Assembly (NCBI RefSeq): GCF_032598905.1
Contig: NZ_CP122458.1
Coordinates: forward strand, 8,643,001 to 8,707,000
From: Streptomyces sp. 11x1
Lineage (GTDB): Bacteria > Actinomycetota > Actinomycetes > Streptomycetales > Streptomycetaceae
Direction of reading: 5' to 3'
DNA: 64,000 nt
Within the stretch, counting starts at the first letter, position 1. Every line of letters begins with the position of its first letter. This document shows positions 26,808 to 35,637 of the stretch, in pieces. Position numbers and translations under genes: made by a program. The notes beneath the pieces were generated by a model that saw only the letters and a list, made by a program, of their open reading frames with translations, was not told where the DNA came from and did no database searches.

Positions 26808-26892
26808 TGTCCGAGGGGGGACTTGAACCCCCACGCCCGATAAAGGGCACTAGCACCTCAAGCTAGCGCGTCTGCCATTCCGCCACCCGGAC
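26808..26892 (-). tRNA. tRNA-Leu (anticodon GAG)
   Basis: This 85-nt class II tRNA has a 7-bp acceptor stem (GTCCGGG pairing with CTCGGAC, one G-U), a D arm GGCGGAATGGCAGACGCG, anticodon stem CTAGC/GCTAG around loop TTGAGGT (anticodon GAG), a long variable arm (TGCCCTTTATCGGGCG), and a T arm GGGGGTTCAAGTCCCC. The discriminator is A and CCA is not encoded. It reads CUC and CUU codons, CUC being very common here. Confidence 0.95.
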
Positions 26893-27092
26893 AAGGTGTC
26901 TGTCGCGCGGGGTCTCCCTCGCGGCGACGAGGGAAACATTACCAGGCTTTCGAGGGCCCCCGATCACACCCCGTCCCCGGGGACGGCCGGGCGTGAACGG
27001 CGTGTGACGGGCCGGTCCCGGTCTTGGGGCGGGCCCAGGGGCAGGAGGAGGATGTGGGGGAACCACCAGCAGCGACAGCGGGAGGAACCAGC

Positions 27093-28418
27093 GTGAGTGA
27101 GACGGCCACAGGCAGGCGCGTGACCGGTGAGGACGAGGTCGTCGACCTCTGCAGCGAGCTGATCCGGATCGACACCAGCAACTTCGGTGACCACTCGGGC
27201 CCGGGTGAGCGCGCGGCCGCCGAGTACGTCGCCGAGAAGCTCGCCGAGGTGGGGCTGGAACCGAAGATCTTCGAGTCGCACCCGGGCCGCGCCTCCACGG
27301 TGGCCCGGATCGAGGGCGAGGACCCGTCCCGGCCCGCGCTGCTCATCCACGGCCACACCGACGTCGTACCGGCCAACGCGGCGGACTGGACCCACCACCC
27401 CTTCTCCGGCGAGGTCGCCGACGGCTGTGTGTGGGGCCGGGGCGCGGTCGACATGAAGGACATGGACGCCATGACGCTGGCGGTCGTCCGCGACCGGCTG
27501 CGCAGCGGCCGCAAGCCCCCGCGCGACATCGTGCTCGCCTTCCTCGCGGACGAGGAGGCCGGCGGCACGTACGGGGCGAAGCACCTCGTCAAGAACCACG
27601 CCGATCTCTTCGAGGGCGTCACCGAGGCGATCAGCGAGGTCGGCGGGTTCTCGTTCACGGTGAGCGAGCAGCGGCGGCTCTATCTGATCCAGACGGCCGA
27701 GAAGGGCATGCACTGGATGAAGCTGACCGTGGCCGGAACGGCGGGCCACGGCTCGATGATCCACCGCGACAACGCCATCACCGAGCTGTCGGAGGCGGTC
27801 GCGCGCCTCGGCCGCCACCAGTTCCCGGTACGGGTCACCAAGACCACCCGCGCTTTCCTCGACGAACTCGGCGACGCGCTCGGCACCACGCTCGACCCGG
27901 AGGACATGGAGGGCACCCTCGCCAAGCTGGGCGGTATCGCCAAGCTCATCGGCGCGACCCTGCGCAACACCGCCAACCCCACCCAGCTCGGCGCCGGTTA
28001 CAAGGTCAACGTCATCCCGGGCGAGGCCACCGCGCACGTCGACGGACGGTTCCTGCCCGGGTTCGAGGAGGAGTTCCTCGCCGATCTCGACAAGATCCTC
28101 GGCCCCAAGGTGCGGCGCGAGGACGTGCATTCCGACAAGGCGCTGGAGACCTCCTTCGACGGCGCGATCGTGGACGCCATGCAGTCCGCCCTGCTCGCCG
28201 AGGACCCGGCCGCGAAGGCGGTCCCGTACATGCTCTCCGGCGGTACGGACGCCAAGTCCTTCGACGACCTCGGTATCCGGGGCTTCGGCTTCGCGCCGCT
28301 GAAGCTGCCCCCGGAGCTGGACTTCGCGGGCATGTTCCACGGTGTCGACGAGAGGGTGCCGGTGGAGGGCCTGAAGTTCGGTGTGCGCGTACTCGACCGT
28401 TTCGTCGACGCGTCCTGA
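27093..28418 (+). CDS. M20/M25/M40 family metallo-hydrolase
   Basis: The product is a 441-residue zinc peptidase/deacylase. Metal ligands are visible in LLIHGHTDVVPA, WGRGAVDMKDMDA (bridging Asp) and FLADEEAGG (Glu general base and ligand), with the dimerisation domain around GTAGHGSMIHRDN and a late SGGTDAKSF and MFHGVDERVP. It starts at GTG 27093 with GGAGGA 7 bases before. No signal peptide. It is a single gene upstream of chpH. The substrate may be a dipeptide or N-acyl amino acid; the sequence cannot decide. Confidence 0.9.
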   Translation: MSETATGRRVTGEDEVVDLCSELIRIDTSNFGDHSGPGERAAAEYVAEKLAEVGLEPKIFESHPGRASTVARIEGEDPSRPALLIHGHTDVVPANAADWTHHPFSGEVADGCVWGRGAVDMKDMDAMTLAVVRDRLRSGRKPPRDIVLAFLADEEAGGTYGAKHLVKNHADLFEGVTEAISEVGGFSFTVSEQRRLYLIQTAEKGMHWMKLTVAGTAGHGSMIHRDNAITELSEAVARLGRHQFPVRVTKTTRAFLDELGDALGTTLDPEDMEGTLAKLGGIAKLIGATLRNTANPTQLGAGYKVNVIPGEATAHVDGRFLPGFEEEFLADLDKILGPKVRREDVHSDKALETSFDGAIVDAMQSALLAEDPAAKAVPYMLSGGTDAKSFDDLGIRGFGFAPLKLPPELDFAGMFHGVDERVPVEGLKFGVRVLDRFVDAS

Positions 28419-28562
28419 CCGTTCGGCACAAGATTCGGCCGCGCGTACGAAGATCGACCGTGGCGGGTGAATCCGACCATAAGCTCGTAGCTCCATTACT
28501 CCTTCCTCGTTACAGGTGATGTGACTCGCTACTTGGAGTCGCTTTGCCAACAAGGAGGAACA

Positions 28563-28796
28563 ATGCTCAAGAAGGTCGTCGCCGCTGCGACTGCCACCGG
28601 TGGTCTGGTTCTCGCGGGCGCGGGTCTGGCCGTCGCCGACGCCGGGGCCCAGGGTGCCGCCGTCGGCTCCCCGGGCGTCGCGTCCGGCAACGTCGTCCAG
28701 GTGCCGGTTCACGTCCCCGTGAACGTGTGCGGCAACACGATCTCGGTGATCGGGCTGCTGAACCCCGCCTTCGGCAACACCTGCATCAACAAGTGA
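28563..28796 (+). CDS. chpH: short chaplin ChpH
   Basis: The product is a 77-residue secreted hydrophobic protein. The signal peptide is MLKKVVAAATATGGLVLAGA to about AVADA, and the mature part is a single chaplin domain with GSPGVASGNVVQVPVHVP, VNVCGN, SVIGLLNPAFGNTC, that is two Cys forming one disulfide. Chaplins assemble into amyloid-like rodlets that coat aerial hyphae and spores and lower water surface tension. The strong site AAGGAGGAACA precedes ATG 28563. The sequence end (NTCINK) and the position next to a long chaplin match chpH beside chpC in S. coelicolor. Confidence 0.95.
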   Translation: MLKKVVAAATATGGLVLAGAGLAVADAGAQGAAVGSPGVASGNVVQVPVHVPVNVCGNTISVIGLLNPAFGNTCINK

Positions 28797-28833
28797 CGTT
28801 GTGCCTCACCCGGTGAGGGTCTGAACAAACCGT

Positions 28834-28868
28834 CGGCCCCGGAGTGCGCGCCATGCACTCCGGGGCCG
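28834..28868 (+). terminator. chpH terminator
   Basis: A perfect 14-bp stem (CGGCCCCGGAGTGC) with a 7-base loop lies 38 bp after the chpH stop and before the long chaplin gene, so the two chaplins are probably transcribed separately. Confidence 0.8.
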
Positions 28869-28929
28869 TTCGGTCTCCCGACAAGGTCTACAAGATCACA
28901 ACATAGGGCTTAAGGCAGGTAATTCAGCT

Positions 28930-29886
28930 ATGCGACAGGTCACCCGCAAGGGCCTCATGACGGTGGCGGCCGCGTCCGGAGTCTTCGCCGCGGCCGGAGG
29001 CATGGCCCACGCCGACTCCGGCGCGCAGGGCACCGCCACCAACTCGCCGGGCGTGCTCTCCGGCAACACCGTGCAGGCGCCGGTGGAGGCCGAGGTCAAC
29101 GTCTGCGGCAACACGGTGAACGTGGTCGGACTGCTCAACCCGGCGGCCGGCAACAAGTGTTCCAACGGCGGAGGCGGCAAGCACGCACGCGGCGACCAGG
29201 GCCACGGCTCCTCGCACGGTGGCTCCCAGGCCCGGGGACACGCCAGTGACTCGCCGGGCGTGGCCTCCGGCAACGTCGTGCAGGCCCCGGTGCATGCACC
29301 GGTCAACGTGTGCGGCAACAGCGTCAACGCGGTCGGCGTCGGCAACACGGCCGTCGGCAACGACTGCTCCAACGGCTCGGGCGGCGGCGGATACGGCGAC
29401 GACGGCCACGGCCCGTCGTACGGCGGCGGATCCCACGCCGACGGTCATACCGGTGGCTCGCCCGGTGTGGCTTCTGGGAACCACATCCAGGTTCCGGTGC
29501 ACGCACCGGTCAACGCGTGCGGCAACAGCGTCAGCGTGGTCGGCGTCGGCAACGGGGTCGCGAACGACGACTGCGGGAACTCGGGCGGCGGAGGGGCGCA
29601 CGAGAACCCGGGCGGCTCGCAGAACCCGCCGGGCGACTCCGAGGAGGCGTCCCCGCAGACGCCGAGCAAGCCCGGTGAGCCGGGCGGTCCGGGCAGGCCC
29701 GGCGGCGAGGTCCCCGGCGGTGACACCAACACCCCGGGTACGCAGACCGTCACCCAGCCCGACGGTGCGGCCCAGCTCGCCCAGACCGGCGGAGACCTGC
29801 CGCTGGGGCTGATGCTCCCGGTGGGCGCGGGCGCACTGATCGGGGGCGCCCTGATCTACCGCAAGTCACGGGCCGCCGCGCTGTAA
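28930..29886 (+). CDS. chpC: long chaplin with three chaplin domains and LAXTG sorting signal
   Basis: The product has 318 residues: signal peptide (to about Ala28), three chaplin domains, a Pro/Gly-rich spacer (about 220-280) and a wall-sorting signal (LAQTG at 283-287, hydrophobic stretch, RKSRAA tail) for class E-type sortase. Cysteine pairs are at 59/77, 128/146 and 197/215, an exact 69-residue period. Long chaplins ChpA-C of S. coelicolor have two domains, so the third is an addition by duplication of a domain plus its Gly/His/Ser linker. It would anchor rodlet-forming chaplins to the cell wall. The symbol chpC is from position next to chpH and general similarity. Confidence 0.92.
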   Translation: MRQVTRKGLMTVAAASGVFAAAGGMAHADSGAQGTATNSPGVLSGNTVQAPVEAEVNVCGNTVNVVGLLNPAAGNKCSNGGGGKHARGDQGHGSSHGGSQARGHASDSPGVASGNVVQAPVHAPVNVCGNSVNAVGVGNTAVGNDCSNGSGGGGYGDDGHGPSYGGGSHADGHTGGSPGVASGNHIQVPVHAPVNACGNSVSVVGVGNGVANDDCGNSGGGGAHENPGGSQNPPGDSEEASPQTPSKPGEPGGPGRPGGEVPGGDTNTPGTQTVTQPDGAAQLAQTGGDLPLGLMLPVGAGALIGGALIYRKSRAAAL

Positions 29887-29905
29887 CGGGACCCGGCGTC
29901 CACCG

Positions 29906-29943
29906 AACGGAGCGGGCCCCGCACCAGCGGGGCCCGCTCCGTT
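29906..29943. terminator. bidirectional hairpin terminator
   Basis: A perfect 17-bp stem (AACGGAGCGGGCCCCGC) with loop ACCA and a short T-rich tail lies 20 bp after the chaplin stop, between convergent genes. Confidence 0.85.
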
Positions 29944-29956
29944 TCGTTGCGCCCAG

Positions 29957-30145
29957 TCACCATGTGGCGCGCACCTGGCGGATGATCCGTCGGCGCAACC
30001 GCACCCTGCGGCTGCCGTCACGCAGCAGGCTCAGTCGGTCCAACTCCCAGTGTCCGTACTCGGCATGGTCCGTCAGCAGGCGTGTGGCGTCCTTGCGGGA
30101 GACCCCGCGCGGTACGTACACGTCGACAAATTCGTATTCCGGCAT
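29957..30145 (-). CDS. DUF5703 family small protein
   Basis: The product has 62 residues (MPEYEFVDVYVPRGVSRKDA ... RRRIIRQVRATW), basic at the C terminus. It resembles the small conserved actinobacterial DUF5703 protein found at this place beside the chaplin genes. There is no signal peptide. It is divergent from the acidic hypothetical protein gene, with only 48 bp between the two starts. Function unknown. Confidence 0.8.
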   Translation of the reverse strand: MPEYEFVDVYVPRGVSRKDATRLLTDHAEYGHWELDRLSLLRDGSRRVRLRRRIIRQVRATW

Positions 30146-30193
30146 CGGTATCTATTGTGCGGGCTGGGGCCCGGTACGGATAGCGTCTGCACT

Positions 30194-30880
30194 ATGTCTG
30201 ATGCTGCGCAGCCCACCGCTGCCGAGGTACGCGCCGCCGCCGAGGCGGTCAAGACCGCGCTCGACCGCCACCTGGCGGCGGTCGAACGCCGGTCGGGGGA
30301 GGACGACCCGGCCGTCTACGAGGCGTTCAACGAGCTGGCCGCGGCCGCCGAGGAGTACGACGAACTGCTCTACGACCGCTATGACGAGGTCACTCCCTTC
30401 GAGATCCCCGGCACCGAGGACAGGCCGCCGTACATCGGCCCCGACGAGCCCGGCGCGCTCAGTGTGCTGATCCGCCGGGACTACACGGTGGGCGAGCCGC
30501 AGCGGCTGCTGGCGCAGGCGCAACGCGTGGAGGCGGCGGAGGAGCCGGCCGGCACCGGCGGGGCGGCGAGCACGGTGCTCGGCGCCCTCGGCGTGCTGTT
30601 CGGGGAGTTCGAACCGGACGAGATCGCCTCCCGGCACAAGGAGTTCGGTCTGGAGGAAGGGGACTCCACGCTCTGGGTGACCGCCGCGGACGACGCCGCC
30701 GAGCCCGGTGAGTGGCTGGAGGCACCCTTCGAAGGGGTCGACGGGCAGCAGGTCGTCTGCCGCTTCGACGTCAGCGCGGTCTTCGACGACGAGCCGGACG
30801 ACGACGACCTCGACGACGTCACGCTCGCGGCGGAGCTGGACGAGGACGAGGATCTGGAACCGCTGGACGTGGACCGGTAG
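30194..30880 (+). CDS. conserved acidic hypothetical protein
   Basis: The product is a 228-residue strongly acidic, soluble protein. It starts with a helical segment (AAEVRAAAEAVKTALDRHLA) and ends with a run of Asp/Glu. No catalytic motif is recognised. ATG 30194 lies only 48 bp from the divergent DUF5703 start. It is a conserved Streptomyces protein of unknown function, possibly involved in protein-protein contacts because of its charge. Confidence 0.78.
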   Translation: MSDAAQPTAAEVRAAAEAVKTALDRHLAAVERRSGEDDPAVYEAFNELAAAAEEYDELLYDRYDEVTPFEIPGTEDRPPYIGPDEPGALSVLIRRDYTVGEPQRLLAQAQRVEAAEEPAGTGGAASTVLGALGVLFGEFEPDEIASRHKEFGLEEGDSTLWVTAADDAAEPGEWLEAPFEGVDGQQVVCRFDVSAVFDDEPDDDDLDDVTLAAELDEDEDLEPLDVDR

Positions 30881-30946
30881 GGGCCCAGGGGGCGGGGCGC
30901 CTCGGAGCTCGGGGCGTCCGCCGTCGGGCGGCCTCGGGCCGCGCGG

Positions 30947-30978
30947 GGTCGCTCGCGCAGTTCCCCGCGCCCATTGAA
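30947..30978. repeat. REP-like repeat copy
   Basis: GGTCGCTCGCGCAGTTCCCC followed by GCGCCCATTGAA belongs to the dispersed repeat family. It lies in the 156-bp gap between the convergent acidic protein and RecD-like genes, which holds no gene. Confidence 0.65.
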
Positions 30979-31036
30979 GGTCGGCCCCGCGCCCCTGAAG
31001 GCGGCCCCGCGCGGGCCGCCCTGGGGACACGCGTTG

Positions 31037-33328
31037 TCAATCGGCCGACGGCACCTGGGTCTTGAGCAGTGCCGGCAGCCGGGTGGTGCGTGGCTTCGCG
31101 GGGATCTCGGCGACCGCGCGGGGCAGGGCCTGCTCCACCCCGTGCACGACGGACAGGTGCCGCTCGGCGCGGCCGAAGGCCGTGTAGACCCAGGGGCGCG
31201 TGAGGGCCTGCGCCGCGTCACCCGGCAGCACCACCACCGCCGCCGGCCACCGGTGACCCACGGCCTGGTGCGCGGTCAGCGCCCACCCGTGCCGCACGGT
31301 CTGCTCCACCCGCTCCTTCGGGACGACCACGGCCGCACCCGCGCACTCCAGGTGCAGCCCCTCGGCGTCGGCCTTCACGACCCGGCCGGGGGTCGTACGA
31401 CCCGGCGCAGGGGAGTGGGCCACACGGTCGCCCGGGTCGAAGCCGCCGAAACGGCCCGGACCGGGGTTCAGCCGCTCCTTGAGCGCGGCGTTCAGCGCAC
31501 GCGTACCGGCGGCGCCCCCGTGCCCGGGGGTGATCACCTGGACCTGTTCGGCCGGGATCCCGAACGCCCTCGGCACCGAGTCCACGACGAGCTGCGCGGT
31601 CCGGTGCACGGCCTCACCGGCGTCCCGCACCGGCACGATCACGACCTCCTTGCCGGGCGTGTCGACCTGGTTCAGCTCGCCGATGCCGATGCCGGAGACC
31701 AGTTCACCGATCGGCCCGGGGTCGGGTGTCCGCGAGGCCACCTGCGGGCAGGTCCGGGCGGCGAGCAGATCGGCGAAGACCCGGCCGGGCCCGGCGGACC
31801 AGAGCACTCCCGGGTCGCCGCTGAGCACCAGCCGGGAACCGTCGGGCAACGACTCGACGAGCAGCGCGGCGGTCTCGACGTCCAACTGGGGCGCGTCCAG
31901 CACCACGAGCAGATCCAGGTCGAGCGCGCCCTCCACGTCACGGCCCGGTCCCTCGGCGCCGGACAGCAGCCCGGCGAGGGTCGCCACGGCGGTGTCGCCC
32001 CCCTCGGCGGTGTCCCCGCCGTCGGCGGAGCCCAACTGCGCGGCGAAGCGGCGCACACCGTCCGCGCTGTGCGTCGCCGCGTACGCCCGCAGTCCGAGCG
32101 ACCGGGCGGCCGTGACGAGCGCCGCCGGTTCCGCGCGGGCCGCCTCGCCGCCGGTGTGCAGCACGAGTCCGTGGCCCGCGACGGCGTGGATCAGCTCGGC
32201 GGCGGAACGCGGCGCCGACGCGGCCGCCGAGGACCAGTCGGCCGGATCGTCCTTGGGCAGAGAGTTCATGACGCGGGCGAGGCCGTCGGCGAGGCTCTCC
32301 TCGGCGAGGGCGTACCGCTCCAGCCCGATGAGGACGCGGACCGGGCGCTCCTCCTCGGCCTCGTCGTCCTCGCCCTCGTCGTCGGCCGGAGAGCCGGCGG
32401 CCGGTCCGGGGGGCGGTGTGGAACGTTGCGCGGCCGGGGCGTCGTCCAGGGCGTCCTGGAACACCAGGGCCTCGCCCTCGGCCACGGTGCTCTGGACGGC
32501 CTCGTCGGGGTCGGGGACGGAACGCCGGCCGAGCGCGCCGACCAGGGCCGGGGCCTCAAGCGCCGTGTGCCCGGCCACGGCGGCCTGCTCCAGCAGCCAG
32601 ACGGTGACCGCCCGGCCCCGCCGCTCGTCGTCCGGGCCGCACTCGGCGCCGAGCAGGGCCCGCGCGAACCCGTCCGCCTGCTCGGGCCGTACGCCCGGAA
32701 CGCGCAGCAATTGCCAGGGATCCTCGCGCAGCAGGGCGCCCGCGCCCTCGCCGAGCGCCTCGGCCACCTGCGGCACCAGCGCCTGAGGAGCACCGCCCTC
32801 GGCCAGCACCGCGCGCACCGCCTCGACGGTCTCGCCCGACGGAACCGCCGCACCGACCGGGGGCGCCACGGGCTGCGGTCGCCGCGCCGGTTCCGGTGCG
32901 GGCCGACGCGGCGTGGGCTCCGGCTCGTCGAAGACGGTGGCCGTGGGCTTTCGGCCGCCCTCCACGGCCCGTACGGCGGCCAGCAGATCGGCGGCCGTCC
33001 CGCTGAGCTTGGCCCCGCTCGTGATCGGTTCCTTCTTCTCCGCCCTGCGCCGCTCGATCCGGTCCCGCTCAAGCCGCTGGGCCGCCAACTCGGCCTGCGC
33101 CTCGGAGACTTCGGAGGCGCTTTCGGATGCGTCTCCGGATGACTCGGATGCGCCTTCGGACGGGTCTCCGGAGGCTTCGGAGGCGCTTTCGGGTGCGCCC
33201 GAGTCGTCGGTGTCGGCGGAGCCTTCCGGAGTGCTCCCGGCGGTTGCGTCGTCGGGTGCGTCGGAGCGCGTGGTGTCGCCCTGGCCCCCCGGCTCGTCCG
33301 TCCCCGTGGTCGCGGGCTCCGTGCTCAC
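31037..33328 (-). CDS. RecD2-like helicase homologue with degenerate ATP-binding motifs
   Basis: The product has 763 residues. It begins with about 85 residues of Ser/Glu/Asp-rich disorder. Then come a helix-hairpin-helix-like part (EDPWQLLRVPGVRPEQADGF) as in RecD2/TraA helicases and a helicase core: motif III-like LVLSGDPGVLWSAG, motif IV-like ITPGHGGAAGTRALNAALKE, motif V-like FGGFDPGDRV, motif VI-like ALTAHQAVGHRWPAAVVVLP and FGRAERHLSVV. At the P-loop position there is TGGEAARAEPAAL (392-404) without GKT/S, and the Walker B equivalent reads VVLDAPQLD rather than DEAS. ATP hydrolysis is therefore unlikely. GTG 33328 overlaps the TGA of the aldo/keto reductase gene. Confidence 0.85.
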   Translation of the reverse strand: MSTEPATTGTDEPGGQGDTTRSDAPDDATAGSTPEGSADTDDSGAPESASEASGDPSEGASESSGDASESASEVSEAQAELAAQRLERDRIERRRAEKKEPITSGAKLSGTAADLLAAVRAVEGGRKPTATVFDEPEPTPRRPAPEPARRPQPVAPPVGAAVPSGETVEAVRAVLAEGGAPQALVPQVAEALGEGAGALLREDPWQLLRVPGVRPEQADGFARALLGAECGPDDERRGRAVTVWLLEQAAVAGHTALEAPALVGALGRRSVPDPDEAVQSTVAEGEALVFQDALDDAPAAQRSTPPPGPAAGSPADDEGEDDEAEEERPVRVLIGLERYALAEESLADGLARVMNSLPKDDPADWSSAAASAPRSAAELIHAVAGHGLVLHTGGEAARAEPAALVTAARSLGLRAYAATHSADGVRRFAAQLGSADGGDTAEGGDTAVATLAGLLSGAEGPGRDVEGALDLDLLVVLDAPQLDVETAALLVESLPDGSRLVLSGDPGVLWSAGPGRVFADLLAARTCPQVASRTPDPGPIGELVSGIGIGELNQVDTPGKEVVIVPVRDAGEAVHRTAQLVVDSVPRAFGIPAEQVQVITPGHGGAAGTRALNAALKERLNPGPGRFGGFDPGDRVAHSPAPGRTTPGRVVKADAEGLHLECAGAAVVVPKERVEQTVRHGWALTAHQAVGHRWPAAVVVLPGDAAQALTRPWVYTAFGRAERHLSVVHGVEQALPRAVAEIPAKPRTTRLPALLKTQVPSAD

Positions 33329-34308
33329 AGCGTGCTCCAGTCGTGATCGGGATAGCGGTGCACGGGCGCCGACACATCGTCGAGAGCCCGGCAGATCTCG
33401 TCAGGAAGACTAAGGGTCTCCACTGACAATGACCCCGAGAGCTGCAGCGCGTTGCGCGCGCCGATGATGGGCGCGGCCACGCCGGGCCGGTCGCGCACCC
33501 AGGCGAGGGCTACCTGGAGCGGGGTCACGGCGAGACCGTCCGCGGCGGTCTGCACCGCCTCCACGATGCTGGTCGCCGTCTCGTCGAGGTAGGGCGCGAC
33601 GAACGGCGCCATGTGCTCGGAGCCGCCCCGGGAGTCGGGGGGCGTGATGTGGCGGTATTTGGCGGTCAGCACCCCACGCCCCAGCGGCGACGAGGGGAGC
33701 AGGCCGACGCCCAGGTCCAGCGCGGCGGGCAGCACCTCGCGCTCGACGCCTCGTTGCAGCAGGGAGTACTCCAGCTGCGTACTGGCCAGGCGGGTGCGTA
33801 TGCCGGGGGCCGCGAGCTGCCAGGTGGCCGCCTTCGCCAGCTGCCAGCCGCAGAAGTTGGAGACGCCGACGTACCGGGCCCGGCCGCTGCTGACGGCCAG
33901 GTCGAGGGCCTGGAGCGTCTCGTCGAGCGGTGTCTCGGGGTCGTAGGCGTGGATGTGCCAGAGGTCGACGTAGTCCGTGCCGAGGCGGGCGAGGGAGGCG
34001 TCCAGGGCGGCGAGCAGATGGCCCCGGGAACCGTCGAAACGGCGGTCGGGGTCAGGGACGCTGCCGGCCTTCGTGGAGATGACCAGGTCGCGGCGGGGCA
34101 CCAGCCCGTCCATCAACTGCCCGAGCAGATATTCGGCTTCGCCGTCCCCGTAGACGTCGGCCGTGTCCACGAGGGTGCCGCCCGCCTCCCAGAACACCTT
34201 CAACATGTCCGCGGCGTCATGCTCGTCCGTGTCGCGGCCCCACGTCAGGGTGCCGAGCCCGATCCGGGACACGCGCAGGCCGGTACGGCCGAGATGCCTC
34301 TGCTCCAT
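33325..34308 (-). CDS. aldo/keto reductase
   Basis: The 327-residue NADPH-dependent oxidoreductase is of the AKR fold. It has LGRTGLRVSRIGLGTLTWG, catalytic Asp/Tyr in LVDTADVYGDGEAE, Lys in VISTKAG, and His in LWHIHAYDP, with the C-terminal cofactor site in PIIGARNALQL. ATG 34308 (MEQRHLGRTG) is the natural family start. Its TGA overlaps the GTG of the RecD-like gene (GTGA), so both are translated from one message. Substrate unknown. Confidence 0.9.
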   Translation of the reverse strand: MEQRHLGRTGLRVSRIGLGTLTWGRDTDEHDAADMLKVFWEAGGTLVDTADVYGDGEAEYLLGQLMDGLVPRRDLVISTKAGSVPDPDRRFDGSRGHLLAALDASLARLGTDYVDLWHIHAYDPETPLDETLQALDLAVSSGRARYVGVSNFCGWQLAKAATWQLAAPGIRTRLASTQLEYSLLQRGVEREVLPAALDLGVGLLPSSPLGRGVLTAKYRHITPPDSRGGSEHMAPFVAPYLDETATSIVEAVQTAADGLAVTPLQVALAWVRDRPGVAAPIIGARNALQLSGSLSVETLSLPDEICRALDDVSAPVHRYPDHDWSTL

Positions 34309-34343
34309 GAACGCCGAGATTACTGGCCACGGTTCGCCGTGTG

Positions 34344-34397
34344 GGGGCCTGTGGACAACGGATTTCCCCAAGGAGCGTTCGGTTGTCCACAGGCCCC
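34344..34397. promoter_or_regulatory. 16-bp perfect inverted repeat made of two opposed DnaA boxes
   Basis: GGGGCCTGTGGACAAC (34344-34359) and its exact reverse complement (34382-34397) are separated by 22 bp. Each arm contains TTGTCCACA, the preferred Streptomyces DnaA box, in opposite orientation (34350-34358 minus strand, 34383-34391 plus strand). It lies in the divergent gap between the aldo/keto reductase and LLM oxidoreductase genes. Confidence 0.7.
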
Positions 34398-34508
34398 ACT
34401 CGCCCGCACGCGCCACACACCCTCCGTCTCCCGAACGCCGGCGCGGCACAGCCCGGTATGGTCGGCGGGACAAAGACGTTACTGATCGGTAAGGGAAGGC
34501 GGGTCTAT

Positions 34509-35564
34509 ATGAAGCTCGGGATCAACCTCGGCTACTGGGGCGCCGGAATGGATGGGGACAACCTGGCCGTGGCCCAGGAGGCCGACCGCCTGGGGTACGC
34601 GGTCTGCTGGGCGGCGGAGGCCTACGGCTCGGACGCCGCCACGGTGCTCAGCTGGGTCGCCGCCAAGACCGACCGCATCGACGTGGGCTCCGCCATCTTC
34701 CAGATCCCGGCCCGCCAGCCCGCGATGACCGCGATGACCGCCGCGACGCTGGACTCGCTCTCCGGCGGCCGCTTCCGCCTCGGCCTCGGCGTCTCCGGGC
34801 CGCAGGTCTCGGAGGGCTGGTACGGGGTCAAGTTCGACAAGCCGCTCGCCCGCACCCGCGAGTACGTGGAGATCGTCCGCAAGGCGATGACCCGTGAGCG
34901 CCTGTCGCACGACGGCGAGCACTGGACGCTGCCGCTGCCCGGCGGCCCCGGCAAGCCGCTGAAGCTGACCGTGCACCCCACCCGTGAGCACATCCCGCTG
35001 TACATCGCCGCGATCGGCCCGAAGAACCTGGAGCAGACCGGCGAGATCGCCGACGGCGCCCTGCTGATCTTCCCCTCGGCCGCGCACCTGGAGGACACGG
35101 CGATCAAGTACCTGCGGGCGGGACGGGAGAAGGCCGGCAAGACCCTCGAAGGGTTCGACGTCTGCCCGACCCTGCCTCTCGCCGTCGGCGCCGACAAGGA
35201 TGTGGCGACGCTCGCCGACACCTTCCGCCCGTACACCGCGCTGTACGTCGGCGGCATGGGCAGCCGCAAGCAGAACTTCTACAACCAGCTCGCCCAGCGC
35301 ATGGGGTACGAGAAGGAGGCGGCCGAGATCCAGGACAAGTACCTGGCGGGCGACAAGACCGGGGCCGCGGCGGCCATTCCGCACGAGCTGATCGACCAGA
35401 CCACGCTGCTCGGGTCGGTGGAGCGCATCGCCGACCGGATGAAGGCCTACGCCGCGGCCGGGGTCACCACCCTCACCCTCGCCCCCGCGGGGTTCACCCT
35501 GGACGAGCGGATCGCTTCGCTCCGGGCCGGCACCGAGGCCATGGAGCTGGCCGGGCTCGCGTAA
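34509..35564 (+). CDS. LLM class F420-dependent oxidoreductase
   Basis: The product is a 351-residue TIM-barrel enzyme of the luciferase-like monooxygenase superfamily. MKLGINLGYWGAG, IFQIPARQPAMTAMTAATLD, GRFRLGLGVSGPQVSEGWYG and PLYIAAIGPKNLEQTGEIAD are typical of the F420-dependent subgroup in actinobacteria. ATG 34509 follows AAGGGAAGG. It is a single gene ending before a hairpin. The substrate is not determined. Confidence 0.9.
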   Translation: MKLGINLGYWGAGMDGDNLAVAQEADRLGYAVCWAAEAYGSDAATVLSWVAAKTDRIDVGSAIFQIPARQPAMTAMTAATLDSLSGGRFRLGLGVSGPQVSEGWYGVKFDKPLARTREYVEIVRKAMTRERLSHDGEHWTLPLPGGPGKPLKLTVHPTREHIPLYIAAIGPKNLEQTGEIADGALLIFPSAAHLEDTAIKYLRAGREKAGKTLEGFDVCPTLPLAVGADKDVATLADTFRPYTALYVGGMGSRKQNFYNQLAQRMGYEKEAAEIQDKYLAGDKTGAAAAIPHELIDQTTLLGSVERIADRMKAYAAAGVTTLTLAPAGFTLDERIASLRAGTEAMELAGLA

Positions 35565-35637
35565 CCCGAACGGAGCAGCGTCCGACGCGCGCCGGAACCG
35601 GCAGGAATCGGCCGGACCGGGGGCTCGGAAAGTTCCG

